Below, piece after piece: positions 8,753-17,382 of a stretch of DNA of 64,000 bases. The DNA comes from Pseudomonas sp. Leaf58 (GTDB taxonomy: Bacteria; Pseudomonadota; Gammaproteobacteria; Pseudomonadales; Pseudomonadaceae): contig NZ_CP032678.1 in the NCBI RefSeq assembly GCF_003627215.1, positions 248,001-312,000 on the forward strand, in the 5' to 3' direction. The stretch's first letter is position 1, and every line of letters begins with the position of its first letter. The notes beneath the pieces were generated by a model. That model was not told where the DNA came from. It ran no database searches and saw only the letters and a list, made by a program, of their open reading frames with translations. Made by a program: the position numbers and the translations under genes.

Positions 8753-10048
8753 CTAGAGGCCGAGGTCATGCTCCAGGGCGGCATCGAGGCGTTCAGTCGA
8801 TTCGACCCTGACCAGGAACTGCGCATCACCCAGGTGCCGGTAAAGCTTCAAAAGTTGGTCATCATTCAATTTAAGGCTATACCATGTTTCAATCGGTATC
8901 CGCCGCAGCAGGACGTTAAGCCACACCGAACATTGCGTTTGTCGAGTGGGTGACACCGGATCTTCAGGAAGCACCTGCAGCAAGTCTGCAGCGCGATCTG
9001 CCAGGGTGGGTTCGCGACGTGACTGACATCGCTGATAGAGGTCTTTAGCCAATCCTGGTAGCAGCTTCGATTCGGATGGCGAGCGTACCAAGCTGGTGAC
9101 GATTTCATGGAAATTGACGCCACGGCTTTCAGCGTAATCCATCAGGGCATGCAGCGCCGGAATACCCGCCAGAGGAAAGGCAAACTCGTCCTCTGTATTG
9201 AGGCTGATTTGATCGAACACCTTGCGAAACTCATAGTCTTCGCCGCTGCGCCCGCGAGGCGCTGAAATAGAAACAAACGCGGCTACCGCTGTGTCCGCCA
9301 ACCCATTCTTCGGGCTCAGGATGTCTTTCCAGACCTGGTCGAACCGATCACGGATTTCAAAGACATGCATGGCCGGAAATTGATCTTCCCACACCGCCTT
9401 GCGGCGAACATCATCCTGAAAGAGATGGCGCGAATCGGCGACCTTCTGGTAGCGCCGGGTCAGTGCCCCACCTGGACGGCTCCCTTGTGCCAGCAGATTC
9501 GCCATGGCCCGCGAAAATCCGGCAGGGTTTTCGCAGAAAAGGTCATCCATGGTCTGGTACAGCAAAGCCGGGTAGAGATGCTGGAATGTTTCGGCGTGAT
9601 AGCGAAGCTGCTGCTCATCATCGAACAGCTTTGGCCGCTGCTCGACAGGCAGTTTCATTACCAGGGCCGGCCATTCCTGATCACCCAGATCAATCAGCGC
9701 GGGATGCTTGTCCTCGTAGGCCCTGAAGGCTTTCATGATCCGGGCCAGACCTGGGTGCTCATACGACAGCGCCAGCTTGACCCGGCCCACGAACTTGGCC
9801 ATGAGCGAGTTGTAGTCATGTTCCTCCATCCTCCGCATCACCTGTAGACAGCCCTCGAAGGAATGGTGTTTCTCCAGCGCCTGCAAAATGAAGCGCACGC
9901 CCTCCTGCCGGCAGTGCATGCTGACTGGGAGGGTAACTGGGGCCAATTGGGGTAGGGCGCAAAGCTCGGGCGCCTCCGAACCCGCCAGGCCGTGCCCGTG
10001 TGGATAGCACAGGTGCTTGGCCAGGTTTTTTCGATCGTTTGCAGCCAT
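8753..10048 (-). CDS. DLGL-tail family protein
   Basis: The product has 431 residues and ends ALEHDLGL after LYRHLGDAQFLVRVES. The N-terminal third carries the family motif as ALSYEHPGLARIMKAF, closely matching the upstream paralogue (SLSFEHPGLDKILDAF). A further shared element is the LYPALLYQTMDDLF segment at about residues 145-160. ATG 10048 is preferred to the TTG six bases upstream; it lies 2 bp beyond the upstream gene's stop, so translation is probably coupled. The sequence looks helical and soluble. Function is unknown. Confidence 0.85.
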   Translation of the reverse strand: MAANDRKNLAKHLCYPHGHGLAGSEAPELCALPQLAPVTLPVSMHCRQEGVRFILQALEKHHSFEGCLQVMRRMEEHDYNSLMAKFVGRVKLALSYEHPGLARIMKAFRAYEDKHPALIDLGDQEWPALVMKLPVEQRPKLFDDEQQLRYHAETFQHLYPALLYQTMDDLFCENPAGFSRAMANLLAQGSRPGGALTRRYQKVADSRHLFQDDVRRKAVWEDQFPAMHVFEIRDRFDQVWKDILSPKNGLADTAVAAFVSISAPRGRSGEDYEFRKVFDQISLNTEDEFAFPLAGIPALHALMDYAESRGVNFHEIVTSLVRSPSESKLLPGLAKDLYQRCQSRREPTLADRAADLLQVLPEDPVSPTRQTQCSVWLNVLLRRIPIETWYSLKLNDDQLLKLYRHLGDAQFLVRVESTERLDAALEHDLGL

Positions 10049-10050
10049 TG

Positions 10051-11430
10051 TCAAAGCCCCAACTCATGGACGAGTACGGATTCCAACACGCAGTCATCAA
10101 CGATGATGTCGCGCAGCCGCTTGTCATCGAACGCCAAGTAGAGCTTGAAGCGATCTGCGTCAGGCAGTGGCAATTCCAGCAGCCGATCCACTCCAGCTAT
10201 CCGGAGGATGCCATACGTCCAGAGCATGGCCGCATCAACCTGGCCATTGAGGCTGGGCATCGTTGTGATGAGCATGACCAATGCATCCGTCTCGCTCTTG
10301 ATGCCAGGATCTCCAGGTGAAGTCAGTGCATTGGCAAGCAGGATCGCAGGGGATAAACCCAAGTTTTCGAGCAGACGGTGCAAAGGCTGATACTTGAAAT
10401 AAAGAAAATCGATCACATTAGGCCCAGCATTGGGAAGGGGATCCAGGGCTTTGTGAATTTCCTGTTGTGTGACTCCACGCAAAGTTGTCGCAAGCTGCTG
10501 AGCAACAGCAGTTTGAAATTCGGTCAAATGCTCTTCGGCTTCCACCGAGAACCTCACAATCTGTTTTCTGATGACTGTCATAAGGTGCTGGCCCAACAGG
10601 TTGGGCGACACATCACCGCAGGCGTGGACAATCTCGGCATAGACGGAGACTGCCGCCGATGCGGCTTCGACTGACGCTTCGGAGGCCAAGTCCAGGTACT
10701 TTCTGCTGGTGAAAAAGGCCAGCACGTTATCGAGACGTTTTAAGCACTCCCCCGCAGTCGGTACGGCTCCAAGGATGGAGCAGCGGCGACGATCTGTCAG
10801 CGGACAATCCACTGCATGCACTGCTACCATGGTTTTCTCGACGCCCAGTCTGCAGAAAGCCCGCACCATGTTGCGGTGTGCGGTGGTGAGAAGTTCAAGG
10901 CTGTTCGGGCGCACCGCTTTGGTCATCCAGCGCTGGAATTGCAAAAAACGCTGATCGCCCGTGGCGGCCTCCTGGAAATAGCGGTCAATTTCCTGGTTGA
11001 CCCACGTGGGAAAGATCCAGCTCAAAATCTCCAGGCGATGGGGAATCTTGAGATCTTGCCCCACCAAAATCGGTAGATCCTCGGGGTCTGTGGATGCCAG
11101 GTATTTATCATCACTGCAGGTGGTGGCCAGGGTTGAGTGTTCAGCACCCAGGTCTTCCATGAAGGCGTCTAGGATTTTGTCCAGGCCAGGGTGTTCGAAG
11201 CTCAGTGACAGGAAGAGGCGGGTTCGGGCAATACCATCAAATTGCCTCACGTAGGCGCCATTGTGCTCATGAATACCCTGGTGATAGATCGCCAATGAAC
11301 CGAACTGGTCGAGCACCCGCAGCATGAAGTCAGCGCAATCAACCTTGCTCTGCTTCGAAAACGGTTCGATGACGTTGGTGAACCGATGCAACTCATCGAT
11401 GAGGTCGGCTTGTGCTTGGGTCAGGTGCAT
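10051..11430 (-). CDS. DLGL-tail family protein
   Basis: The product has 459 residues and ends VLVHELGL after LYLAFDDKRLRDIIVDD. It shows both internal family motifs: SLSFEHPGLDKILDAF near residue 85, and DRRRCSILGAVPTAGECLKRLDNV near residue 230. The latter aligns with the D-D-P-R-R...E-[CYF]-x-x-R motif. A GTG three codons upstream (11439) is an alternative start; neither start has a good ribosome site. It heads a two-gene operon with the 8753-10048 gene. The 137-bp region upstream has no clear promoter. Confidence 0.83.
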   Translation of the reverse strand: MHLTQAQADLIDELHRFTNVIEPFSKQSKVDCADFMLRVLDQFGSLAIYHQGIHEHNGAYVRQFDGIARTRLFLSLSFEHPGLDKILDAFMEDLGAEHSTLATTCSDDKYLASTDPEDLPILVGQDLKIPHRLEILSWIFPTWVNQEIDRYFQEAATGDQRFLQFQRWMTKAVRPNSLELLTTAHRNMVRAFCRLGVEKTMVAVHAVDCPLTDRRRCSILGAVPTAGECLKRLDNVLAFFTSRKYLDLASEASVEAASAAVSVYAEIVHACGDVSPNLLGQHLMTVIRKQIVRFSVEAEEHLTEFQTAVAQQLATTLRGVTQQEIHKALDPLPNAGPNVIDFLYFKYQPLHRLLENLGLSPAILLANALTSPGDPGIKSETDALVMLITTMPSLNGQVDAAMLWTYGILRIAGVDRLLELPLPDADRFKLYLAFDDKRLRDIIVDDCVLESVLVHELGL

Positions 11431-11567
11431 GGCTGTCACACTGGGTCAGATAAAAGTGGCGACAGTCTCTCAGCTGACACGGATTAATGCAATATTGATT
11501 TGTACAACACTGCCCCGATGTTTTGGCAGGCGTTGAGGCTGCCGTTTGTGGGCAAAAACGGCCTCGC

Positions 11568-11840
11568 TCAGGATTGCTGCAGCATCTCGTAAAAACGGAT
11601 GGCCTCGCGATCCAGGCGCTCGCGAGCTACACCCCGGACGCCGACCGTAACCCTGGCGTAGCGACCATCGAGGTCTTTGAGGTCATGCCAGTGGGCCTTG
11701 CTGCTGGCGCTTTTGAACTTGCCCACCAGGGTGCCGACTTTGATGCCATTGACCAGCACATCATAGGAAGCCGGGGCATAACGTGCGTCGACCAGGGTAT
11801 CGGCGCTTTCGATTTTCTTGAGCAGGACTTCATGGGCCAT
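11568..11840 (-). CDS. Small hypothetical protein
   Basis: The product has 90 residues and starts at ATG 11840. It is rich in charged residues with alternating hydrophobics (SYDVLVNGIKVGTLVGKF, then RYARVTVGVRGVARERLDREAIRFYEML), suggesting a small beta-rich domain plus a C-terminal helix. It does not carry the DLGL tail and is not recognised. The gene stands alone between two DLGL operons, with over 120 bp on each side. The ribosome site is weak. Confidence 0.55.
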   Translation of the reverse strand: MAHEVLLKKIESADTLVDARYAPASYDVLVNGIKVGTLVGKFKSASSKAHWHDLKDLDGRYARVTVGVRGVARERLDREAIRFYEMLQQS

Positions 11841-11962
11841 GGTAGTGGGCCTGTGTTGTTTTTGTTATTTAAATTATGCTGGTGCAGCAGCCGGCTGATC
11901 AAGACGGACACTTACGGGCGCTCCGCCAAGGTTATCTAGGGCATTTGGGGGCTGATCATGGG

Positions 11963-12431
11963 CTAATCACATGCCAGGTCGTGCGCCAGCAACGTATCCA
12001 CTCGGTCAGGACTCAGCAAGACCTCTCGGAAGCGCTCATCCCGCTTGAGGACATACAGCGCCAGCACGGCATCGGTGCTGCACCCACTGGCAAGCAGCGC
12101 TTCCGTGTCTTGCAGGTACAGGTAGGACGCCCTCAGGATGTCGAACGCAGTCTCGTCAGCGTAACAGTCATGTGAGTCGTTCATGCTCTATGGCGATGGC
12201 ATGCATGCCAAGGGCGAACATGTCCTTCTGGTTGTGGCACGGCGAACCTTCGCCCAGATGTGTTTCGATCCCACCCATATTTTTATGGGTGTCGAGCATG
12301 TCCCCGAACAACACCACCGCCGCCAGCGCCGTTTCATGGATATGGTTGGACTGCTGATTGGCAATCCTAAGTGCGGTGAACTCATCTACGCGACTCAAGA
12401 AATTCAGCTTGAGGATCTCTGCATTACTCAT
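11963..12431 (-). pseudogene. Internally deleted DLGL-tail family gene
   Basis: Two short overlapping minus-strand frames match the two ends of one family protein. The 87-residue frame (12168-12431) matches the N-terminus of its neighbours: FLSRVDEFTALRIANQQSNHIHE, then AIAIEHERL, the family E-H-x-x-L motif. The 73-residue frame (11963-12184) matches only the C-terminus: ASYLYLQDTEALL, then LYVLKRDERFREVLLSPDRVDTLLAHDL, where the tail ends in ACD instead of GL. About 250 residues in the middle are missing and the two parts are in different frames. It is best read as a deletion remnant of a gene like 12449-13645 and ends the long operon that begins at 22490. Expression of two small peptides cannot be excluded. 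Confidence 0.7.
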
Positions 12432-12448
12432 CGTTCGTCCTCTCGGGC

Positions 12449-13645
12449 TTACATGCCCAGCTCATGGGCCAGGAGGGTATCAGCCCGCCCAGGGGTGAGC
12501 AGCGCCTGTTTGAACCTGTTATCGCGCTTGAACAGGTAAAGCGCCAGCAAGGTGTCGGCATCTAGGTCGGCAGTGAGTAATTGCTCGCTTTCCTGGAGGT
12601 ACAAAAAGGCCGCACTTATAACGCTCCCAGCATCGACGCCCGCGTATTGGTCGAATGGCTTGTTCACCAGGCATTTTGCGCAAGTGGTAATGACAGCGCT
12701 GTAGGCAGAGGGGCTGGTCAGAAGAAAGTATGCATCCAGGTTGAAGCCATAGTTTTCCGCAGCCTGCAAGAATGCGGCATGTGCTGGGACGGCATTGTTG
12801 GAATTGAGGGTCACGTCCAACGTGCAATCCAGGGCGACCAGGCTTTCATGTATCTCAAGTATCATGCACTCCTGGTCTTCTTTGCACAGGGTGCCTGCTA
12901 TGGCGAAGAAATTCTTGATGGTGGCACGGAGCTTGTCTTCACTGCTATTCGTATCCAGCGCTTTCATGACCTTCAGCAAGCGCCTTTGACACTCGATAAG
13001 CGCGCTGCAGAAAGGCAAAACCCCCTGCCTGCGAGTGTCGTCCATGGTCACATCAAGGTCGATCAGCTTGAACAAGATAGTATCAGCGATTCTTTCGCTT
13101 GGCCTTTGCTCAAGGGTGGACAGCGAGGCAATAACCTTGCTGATGGCCTCGCCATTTTCAGCCACGAATTGATTGAGCTGTAATTGGGCGGCCAATGGAT
13201 TGAGGGAGATGAACGCCGTGGGGTTATGCAGCTGATTTCCCTGGTCATCCCAGAGCTGGGGAATGCGACGGACATCTGCTTCGGGCATGGCGTATCCCGG
13301 CTCATGAATGTGATTGGTAGTCAATTGGCCGGCAAAGTGCTGATGGATCTCTGCGAGGAACTCATCATAGCGCTCATGGTTGACCATCAACGAAAACTTG
13401 AGCAGCGCCAGGAATCCTTGCTCGGCCTCTTTGTCTTCATGGTCGTGGCGAAGCCATGCCGGCATGAATAGCGCCCTGATGACATCCAGGTTCTCATAGG
13501 CATCCAGCAGGTCGTTGAGCAGGCATACGGCCTCCATGGCCATCTGAACATGGGTTTCGCCGCTGCCATGGACAGCCTCGACATAGGCAAAGTCCTTGAT
13601 CCTGGCCAGGAAGGCCGCCTGCCGGCGTTCTAAGTTTGTGGGCAT
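12449..13645 (-). CDS. DLGL-tail family protein
   Basis: The product has 398 residues and ends LLAHELGM after LYLFKRDNRFKQALLTPGR. ATG 13645 (MPTNLERRQAAFLARIKDF) lies 1 bp after the stop of the upstream gene, so translation is coupled. Internal motifs are present in weaker form (SLMVNHERYDEFLAEI; DVTMDDTRRQGVLPF). It belongs to a subgroup with the next two genes, which share the layout of a LLDAYENL/LLDDYGHI segment and a W-D-x-Q-G-N stretch (QLWDDQGNQLHNP). Function is unknown. Confidence 0.85.
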   Translation of the reverse strand: MPTNLERRQAAFLARIKDFAYVEAVHGSGETHVQMAMEAVCLLNDLLDAYENLDVIRALFMPAWLRHDHEDKEAEQGFLALLKFSLMVNHERYDEFLAEIHQHFAGQLTTNHIHEPGYAMPEADVRRIPQLWDDQGNQLHNPTAFISLNPLAAQLQLNQFVAENGEAISKVIASLSTLEQRPSERIADTILFKLIDLDVTMDDTRRQGVLPFCSALIECQRRLLKVMKALDTNSSEDKLRATIKNFFAIAGTLCKEDQECMILEIHESLVALDCTLDVTLNSNNAVPAHAAFLQAAENYGFNLDAYFLLTSPSAYSAVITTCAKCLVNKPFDQYAGVDAGSVISAAFLYLQESEQLLTADLDADTLLALYLFKRDNRFKQALLTPGRADTLLAHELGM

Positions 13646-13646
13646 C

Positions 13647-14888
13647 CTAGAGCCCCATGTCATAGGCGAGCAACACGTCGGCCTTGTCGGGCGTGCGCAA
13701 CGCGTCCTTGTAGCGCTCATCACCCTTGAGCATGTACAGACAAAGCAAGGCATCACCACTCAAGTCGCTGGCCAAGAGGGCATCGTCATCCTGATTCAGC
13801 AGGAAAGCCGCGCACAGCACCCGACGCACAGGTTCTCCAACAAAGACACTGCTATTTCCGATAGGCAACTCAGCGGCAACACGCCTGAACACGTCCTGTT
13901 TGCGCGGGGCTTTCATCTGAAAATGCGTTGCTAAAAAATCGAGGTCATCGAACCCATGCGACCGCGCTTTACCGAGGAAGTCGGCGTAAGCATGGATGGC
14001 GCCAGCGTAGTCAACAAAGTTTCCATCATCGACCATTTCCTCAAACAGGTTTTGCGATATGCGGGCCAATGCCGATTGCTTAACAGGCGCATCCAGCGCC
14101 TGAAGGCAATCGAATAAACGCGCAACAGCAGAAGGAAGGTCAGTCCAGCCATCTTCTTGGCTCAATCGCCTCATGATCATGTGCAGGCGATTGGTAAATT
14201 CCTCACTGGCATCCAGGTGCCCAAGGAGGGCCATGCGGCGCGGGTCATCAATCGCCACATGCCCCATAGACATGAGGTCACACAGGTGCTTAACCACATT
14301 CTCGCGAAATGACGGTTCCAGCTCGGGGAGAGAGCTGATGACACGGAGCAGCGCAGGGCCATTTTGCTCATAAAAAGCTTGCAACTGACTGTCCACACTG
14401 GCTTTTCGCGTGGTAATGAAATGCACGGGATTGTGCTTCAGGTTGCCCTGGTTGTCCCAGAGCTTTGGTTTTTGCCGCTCATCGATCATCGGCGGCGTTG
14501 GGTAGTAGGTCATCATGGCGGTACGAGCAGCGTTGATGGCAAAGATCTGTGTGGGGTAATGCTTGCTGTGCTCTAGGTGTGCCTGCTCCAGGATTTGATC
14601 CAGGCGCTCGTGCTCGATAGCCAAAGCGTTCATGAACGCTCCAAATATTCCCAATTGAAAGTCTTCGTCCTGCAATTGATCCTGGAAGGTATCGGCAATG
14701 TTGCCAATGTGCCCATAATCATCCAGCAGGTCGCAGGCGAGCAGGATCGCGCTCCAAATCGTGCTGGAGTACTCCTGTGCTTTTCGGTTGGCGATATGCA
14801 GCTGCCGAAAGTCCTGCACGCGCTTGACGTAGGACTGTTTGAGGGCTGCGCTGGCTTGCTGGGTGCTCATTGTGTTTTCAGTGTTCAT
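13647..14888 (-). CDS. DLGL-tail family protein
   Basis: The product has 413 residues and ends LLAYDMGL after LYMLKGDERYKDALRTPDK. It is very similar over its full length to the next gene upstream: ILLACDLLDDY, NALAIEHERLDQILEQ, ARTAMMTYYPT, KLWDNQGNLKHNPVHFITTRKA, and HVAIDDPRRMALLGHLD. This makes them a recent tandem duplication. I chose ATG 14888 (MNTENTMSTQQ) because the paralogue also reads NPENPM-RTQ at this point. It follows the upstream stop by 4 bp. Confidence 0.87.
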   Translation of the reverse strand: MNTENTMSTQQASAALKQSYVKRVQDFRQLHIANRKAQEYSSTIWSAILLACDLLDDYGHIGNIADTFQDQLQDEDFQLGIFGAFMNALAIEHERLDQILEQAHLEHSKHYPTQIFAINAARTAMMTYYPTPPMIDERQKPKLWDNQGNLKHNPVHFITTRKASVDSQLQAFYEQNGPALLRVISSLPELEPSFRENVVKHLCDLMSMGHVAIDDPRRMALLGHLDASEEFTNRLHMIMRRLSQEDGWTDLPSAVARLFDCLQALDAPVKQSALARISQNLFEEMVDDGNFVDYAGAIHAYADFLGKARSHGFDDLDFLATHFQMKAPRKQDVFRRVAAELPIGNSSVFVGEPVRRVLCAAFLLNQDDDALLASDLSGDALLCLYMLKGDERYKDALRTPDKADVLLAYDMGL

Positions 14889-14892
14889 CCGT

Positions 14893-16110
14893 TTACAGCC
14901 CCAGCTCGTTGGCAAGCAGCAAATCGGCCTTCTCTGGCGTGCGCAATGCGTCCTTGTAGCGCTCATCCCCCTTGAGGATGTACAGACTCAGCAAGGCATC
15001 TCCGTTCAGGTCGCTGGCCAAGAGGACATCGTCATCTTTGTTCAGCAGAAATGCGGCACAGAGCACCGCGCAAACCGGTTCACCGACATAGGCATCGGCA
15101 CGTTTAGCGGGCAACGCCGCCGCCACCTTGGCAAATACATCATGATTGCGGTGGGTTTTGGCTTCAAAATGCTTGGCAAAGAATTTGTCCGCATCGAAAC
15201 CATTTTGACAGGCTGTTGACAGCAAAACCGAGTAAGCATGCACAGCGGAATTGTAGTCGACGCAGTCGTCTTTCATCTCAAGACTGACACTAAGGTCGGC
15301 TTCAAAGGTCTCCAGGGCATGTTGCTTTTCCTGAGCATTCAGGAATTGAAAAATATCAAACAGTCGGTCAATCGCGGAGCCATGCACTCGTCGCTCGTGT
15401 TTCAGTCCCATCATGATCATTTTCAGGCGATCGTTGAACTCATCGCTGACATCCAGATAGCTGGCCATGGCGAGTCGCCGAGGATCATTAACCGCCACAT
15501 GATCGATGGAAAATGAGGATTTCAGGCTACTAACAATTATATCTGCAATGGAAGCATCCAGGGTTGGCAGCATGTTGATGACGTTCAAGATCGCCGGGCC
15601 ATTTTCTTGATAAAACTTGTACAATTGGCTGTCAACACTGGCTTTTCGTGTCGTGATGAAGTGCACTGAATTGTGCAGCAGGTTGCCCTGACTGTCCCAC
15701 AGCTGCGGCTTGAGCTGATCGCCAATCATTGCGCGGGTTGGGTAATAGGTCATCATGGCCGTGCGGGCCGGGTTGGTAGCCAGCAATTGAGCAGGGTAGT
15801 GCCCGTTATAATCCAGGTGCACCTGCTCTAGGAGCTGATCCAGACGATCATGCTCAATGGCCAGGGCATTCGTGAATGCACCAAAAACCCCGTTCTGAAA
15901 GTCGTCGTTTCGCAGCTCGGGCTGGAAGGTTGCTGCGATGTTGCCAATATGCACGTAGTCATCAAGCAGGTCGCAGGCGAGAAGAATCGCATGGGCCGCC
16001 GTGCTCGAATGATCCTGGCTTTGCTGATTGGCGACATACAACTGCCAAAAGTCCAGCACCCGCCTGATGTAGGACTGTCTCAGCACTTCTTCGTTGGCCT
16101 GGGTACGCAT
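14893..16110 (-). CDS. DLGL-tail family protein
   Basis: The product has 405 residues and ends LLANELGL after LYILKGDERYKDALRTPEK. It is the close tandem paralogue of 13647-14888 (NALAIEHDRLDQLLEQ; HVAVNDPRRLAMASYLD; EFNDRLKMI). The frame is open further upstream to a TTG at 16167, but the first ATG is 16110 (MRTQANEEVL). The shared NPENP sequence before it suggests translation could begin slightly upstream in both genes. An 82-bp gap to the upstream gene is the largest within this operon. Confidence 0.85.
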   Translation of the reverse strand: MRTQANEEVLRQSYIRRVLDFWQLYVANQQSQDHSSTAAHAILLACDLLDDYVHIGNIAATFQPELRNDDFQNGVFGAFTNALAIEHDRLDQLLEQVHLDYNGHYPAQLLATNPARTAMMTYYPTRAMIGDQLKPQLWDSQGNLLHNSVHFITTRKASVDSQLYKFYQENGPAILNVINMLPTLDASIADIIVSSLKSSFSIDHVAVNDPRRLAMASYLDVSDEFNDRLKMIMMGLKHERRVHGSAIDRLFDIFQFLNAQEKQHALETFEADLSVSLEMKDDCVDYNSAVHAYSVLLSTACQNGFDADKFFAKHFEAKTHRNHDVFAKVAAALPAKRADAYVGEPVCAVLCAAFLLNKDDDVLLASDLNGDALLSLYILKGDERYKDALRTPEKADLLLANELGL

Positions 16111-16192
16111 TGGATTTTCCGGATTCAGTTTTTCACCATTATTGAGTGTGCCGTACGACCCGGTCAAACCCAGCGACGCCTAGCGATTGACC

Positions 16193-17380
16193 TTACAAAC
16201 CCATGTCCTGTGCCAGCAGGTCAGCCAGGTAATCCGGGTCGGTGGTCTTGTCCCGAAGCCGGGTATCGCCCTTGATGCGGTACAAGCGCGAGGTGGTTTT
16301 CGAGTCCAGCTCCATCGCCAGCAGCTGGTCGACAGGGTAAGCATCGATAAACGCACCCAGCCAGACATCCTGCTTTTTCAGGTATTGCGTATTGGGGATC
16401 TGGGGCAAACGCTCAGCCACTGCTTCCACCAGGGCCGTGGGAGTAGTCTCAGCCGGCATCCCCAACAAGCCTGTGAAAACCGGATTGAAATCAATCCCCG
16501 TTGTGCGCAGCTTTTGAATGAAGTGGGAGGCCGGCTGGAAATGGAATTCCAGAGAAAACCCCAGGTCGATATTGGCCTCGAAGTCCAGATGATGCACAAA
16601 CGCGGCTACGACCGAATCCTGACCAACCTCTGTGGCCTGAATGTGCTGGATCAATTTGTCGGTAATGTTCAGTGCATACTCAATGACGATGGGGTCAGAG
16701 AGGTCTTTAACGACCTCGGCCATCCGCTCTGAAATCAAGGCCGAGTCCTGCTCGCCCTCAAAAAGGAGTGCGAAGCGTGGATCGTTCACGGCAAGGTGGT
16801 CTTCAATGGCTACTCGCAGGATGCTGGATTTGAGGCTTGCGAACAGTGTTTCACCCAAGCTGTCTTTTAGCTCGGCGAATTGCCATTCAAAATGATCGCT
16901 CTTCTTGTGGTAGGCAAAGGCGAGATCGTCCGTCACCCTTCCTTCAAAAAATGCACAGTATTCTTTGGCTGGGTATCGCAGCGTTGAGTCATCTGAGAAC
17001 AGATAATGCTTTTGCAGGCTTGTAGTCCCGAACGATGTTGTCCCCAACCTCTCTTTGATTTGCGAAAGGCGCACAGGGCTCAATAGTCGATGTTCCTCAG
17101 CTACCGCATCCTGATATGCCCAGGCTAGGATCTCCCTGAAATACAGACCTTCGTGCTGCAAGGCCCATCGGATAGCCGCAAATAGCCCTGCCGATAATTT
17201 CTCAGCCCTCTCCTCGGGCTCCAGCGCAATGGCGTCTAGCACCGGGTCGATCCCACCGAACACGACAAAAATTCGTCCCATCAACGCCTGGGAGTTTTCT
17301 GCCAGCTCGCCACGACTAGCCCTTTTGGTTTGGAAGTTCAAATCGGTAAGCGAGATAAAAAGATCCTGAATGGTGTTCAT
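16193..17380 (-). CDS. DLGL-tail family protein
   Basis: The product has 395 residues and ends LLAQDMGL after LYRIKGDTRLRDKTTDPDY. The central motif appears as HLAVNDPRFALLFEGE and the N-terminal motif as ALQHEGLYFREIL. ATG 17380 lies 2 bp after the upstream stop. A FFEGRVTDDLAF segment matches the Y-P-x-x-F-x-x-R-V-x-D pattern of some members. No signal peptide is present. Function is unknown. Confidence 0.85.
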   Translation of the reverse strand: MNTIQDLFISLTDLNFQTKRASRGELAENSQALMGRIFVVFGGIDPVLDAIALEPEERAEKLSAGLFAAIRWALQHEGLYFREILAWAYQDAVAEEHRLLSPVRLSQIKERLGTTSFGTTSLQKHYLFSDDSTLRYPAKEYCAFFEGRVTDDLAFAYHKKSDHFEWQFAELKDSLGETLFASLKSSILRVAIEDHLAVNDPRFALLFEGEQDSALISERMAEVVKDLSDPIVIEYALNITDKLIQHIQATEVGQDSVVAAFVHHLDFEANIDLGFSLEFHFQPASHFIQKLRTTGIDFNPVFTGLLGMPAETTPTALVEAVAERLPQIPNTQYLKKQDVWLGAFIDAYPVDQLLAMELDSKTTSRLYRIKGDTRLRDKTTDPDYLADLLAQDMGL

Positions 17381-17382
17381 GG

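Noticed and set aside
11520-11560. Inverted repeat GCCGTTT...AAACGGC after the small gene 11568-11840.
   Set aside because: No T-run follows on the minus strand and the loop is long; evidence for a terminator is insufficient.
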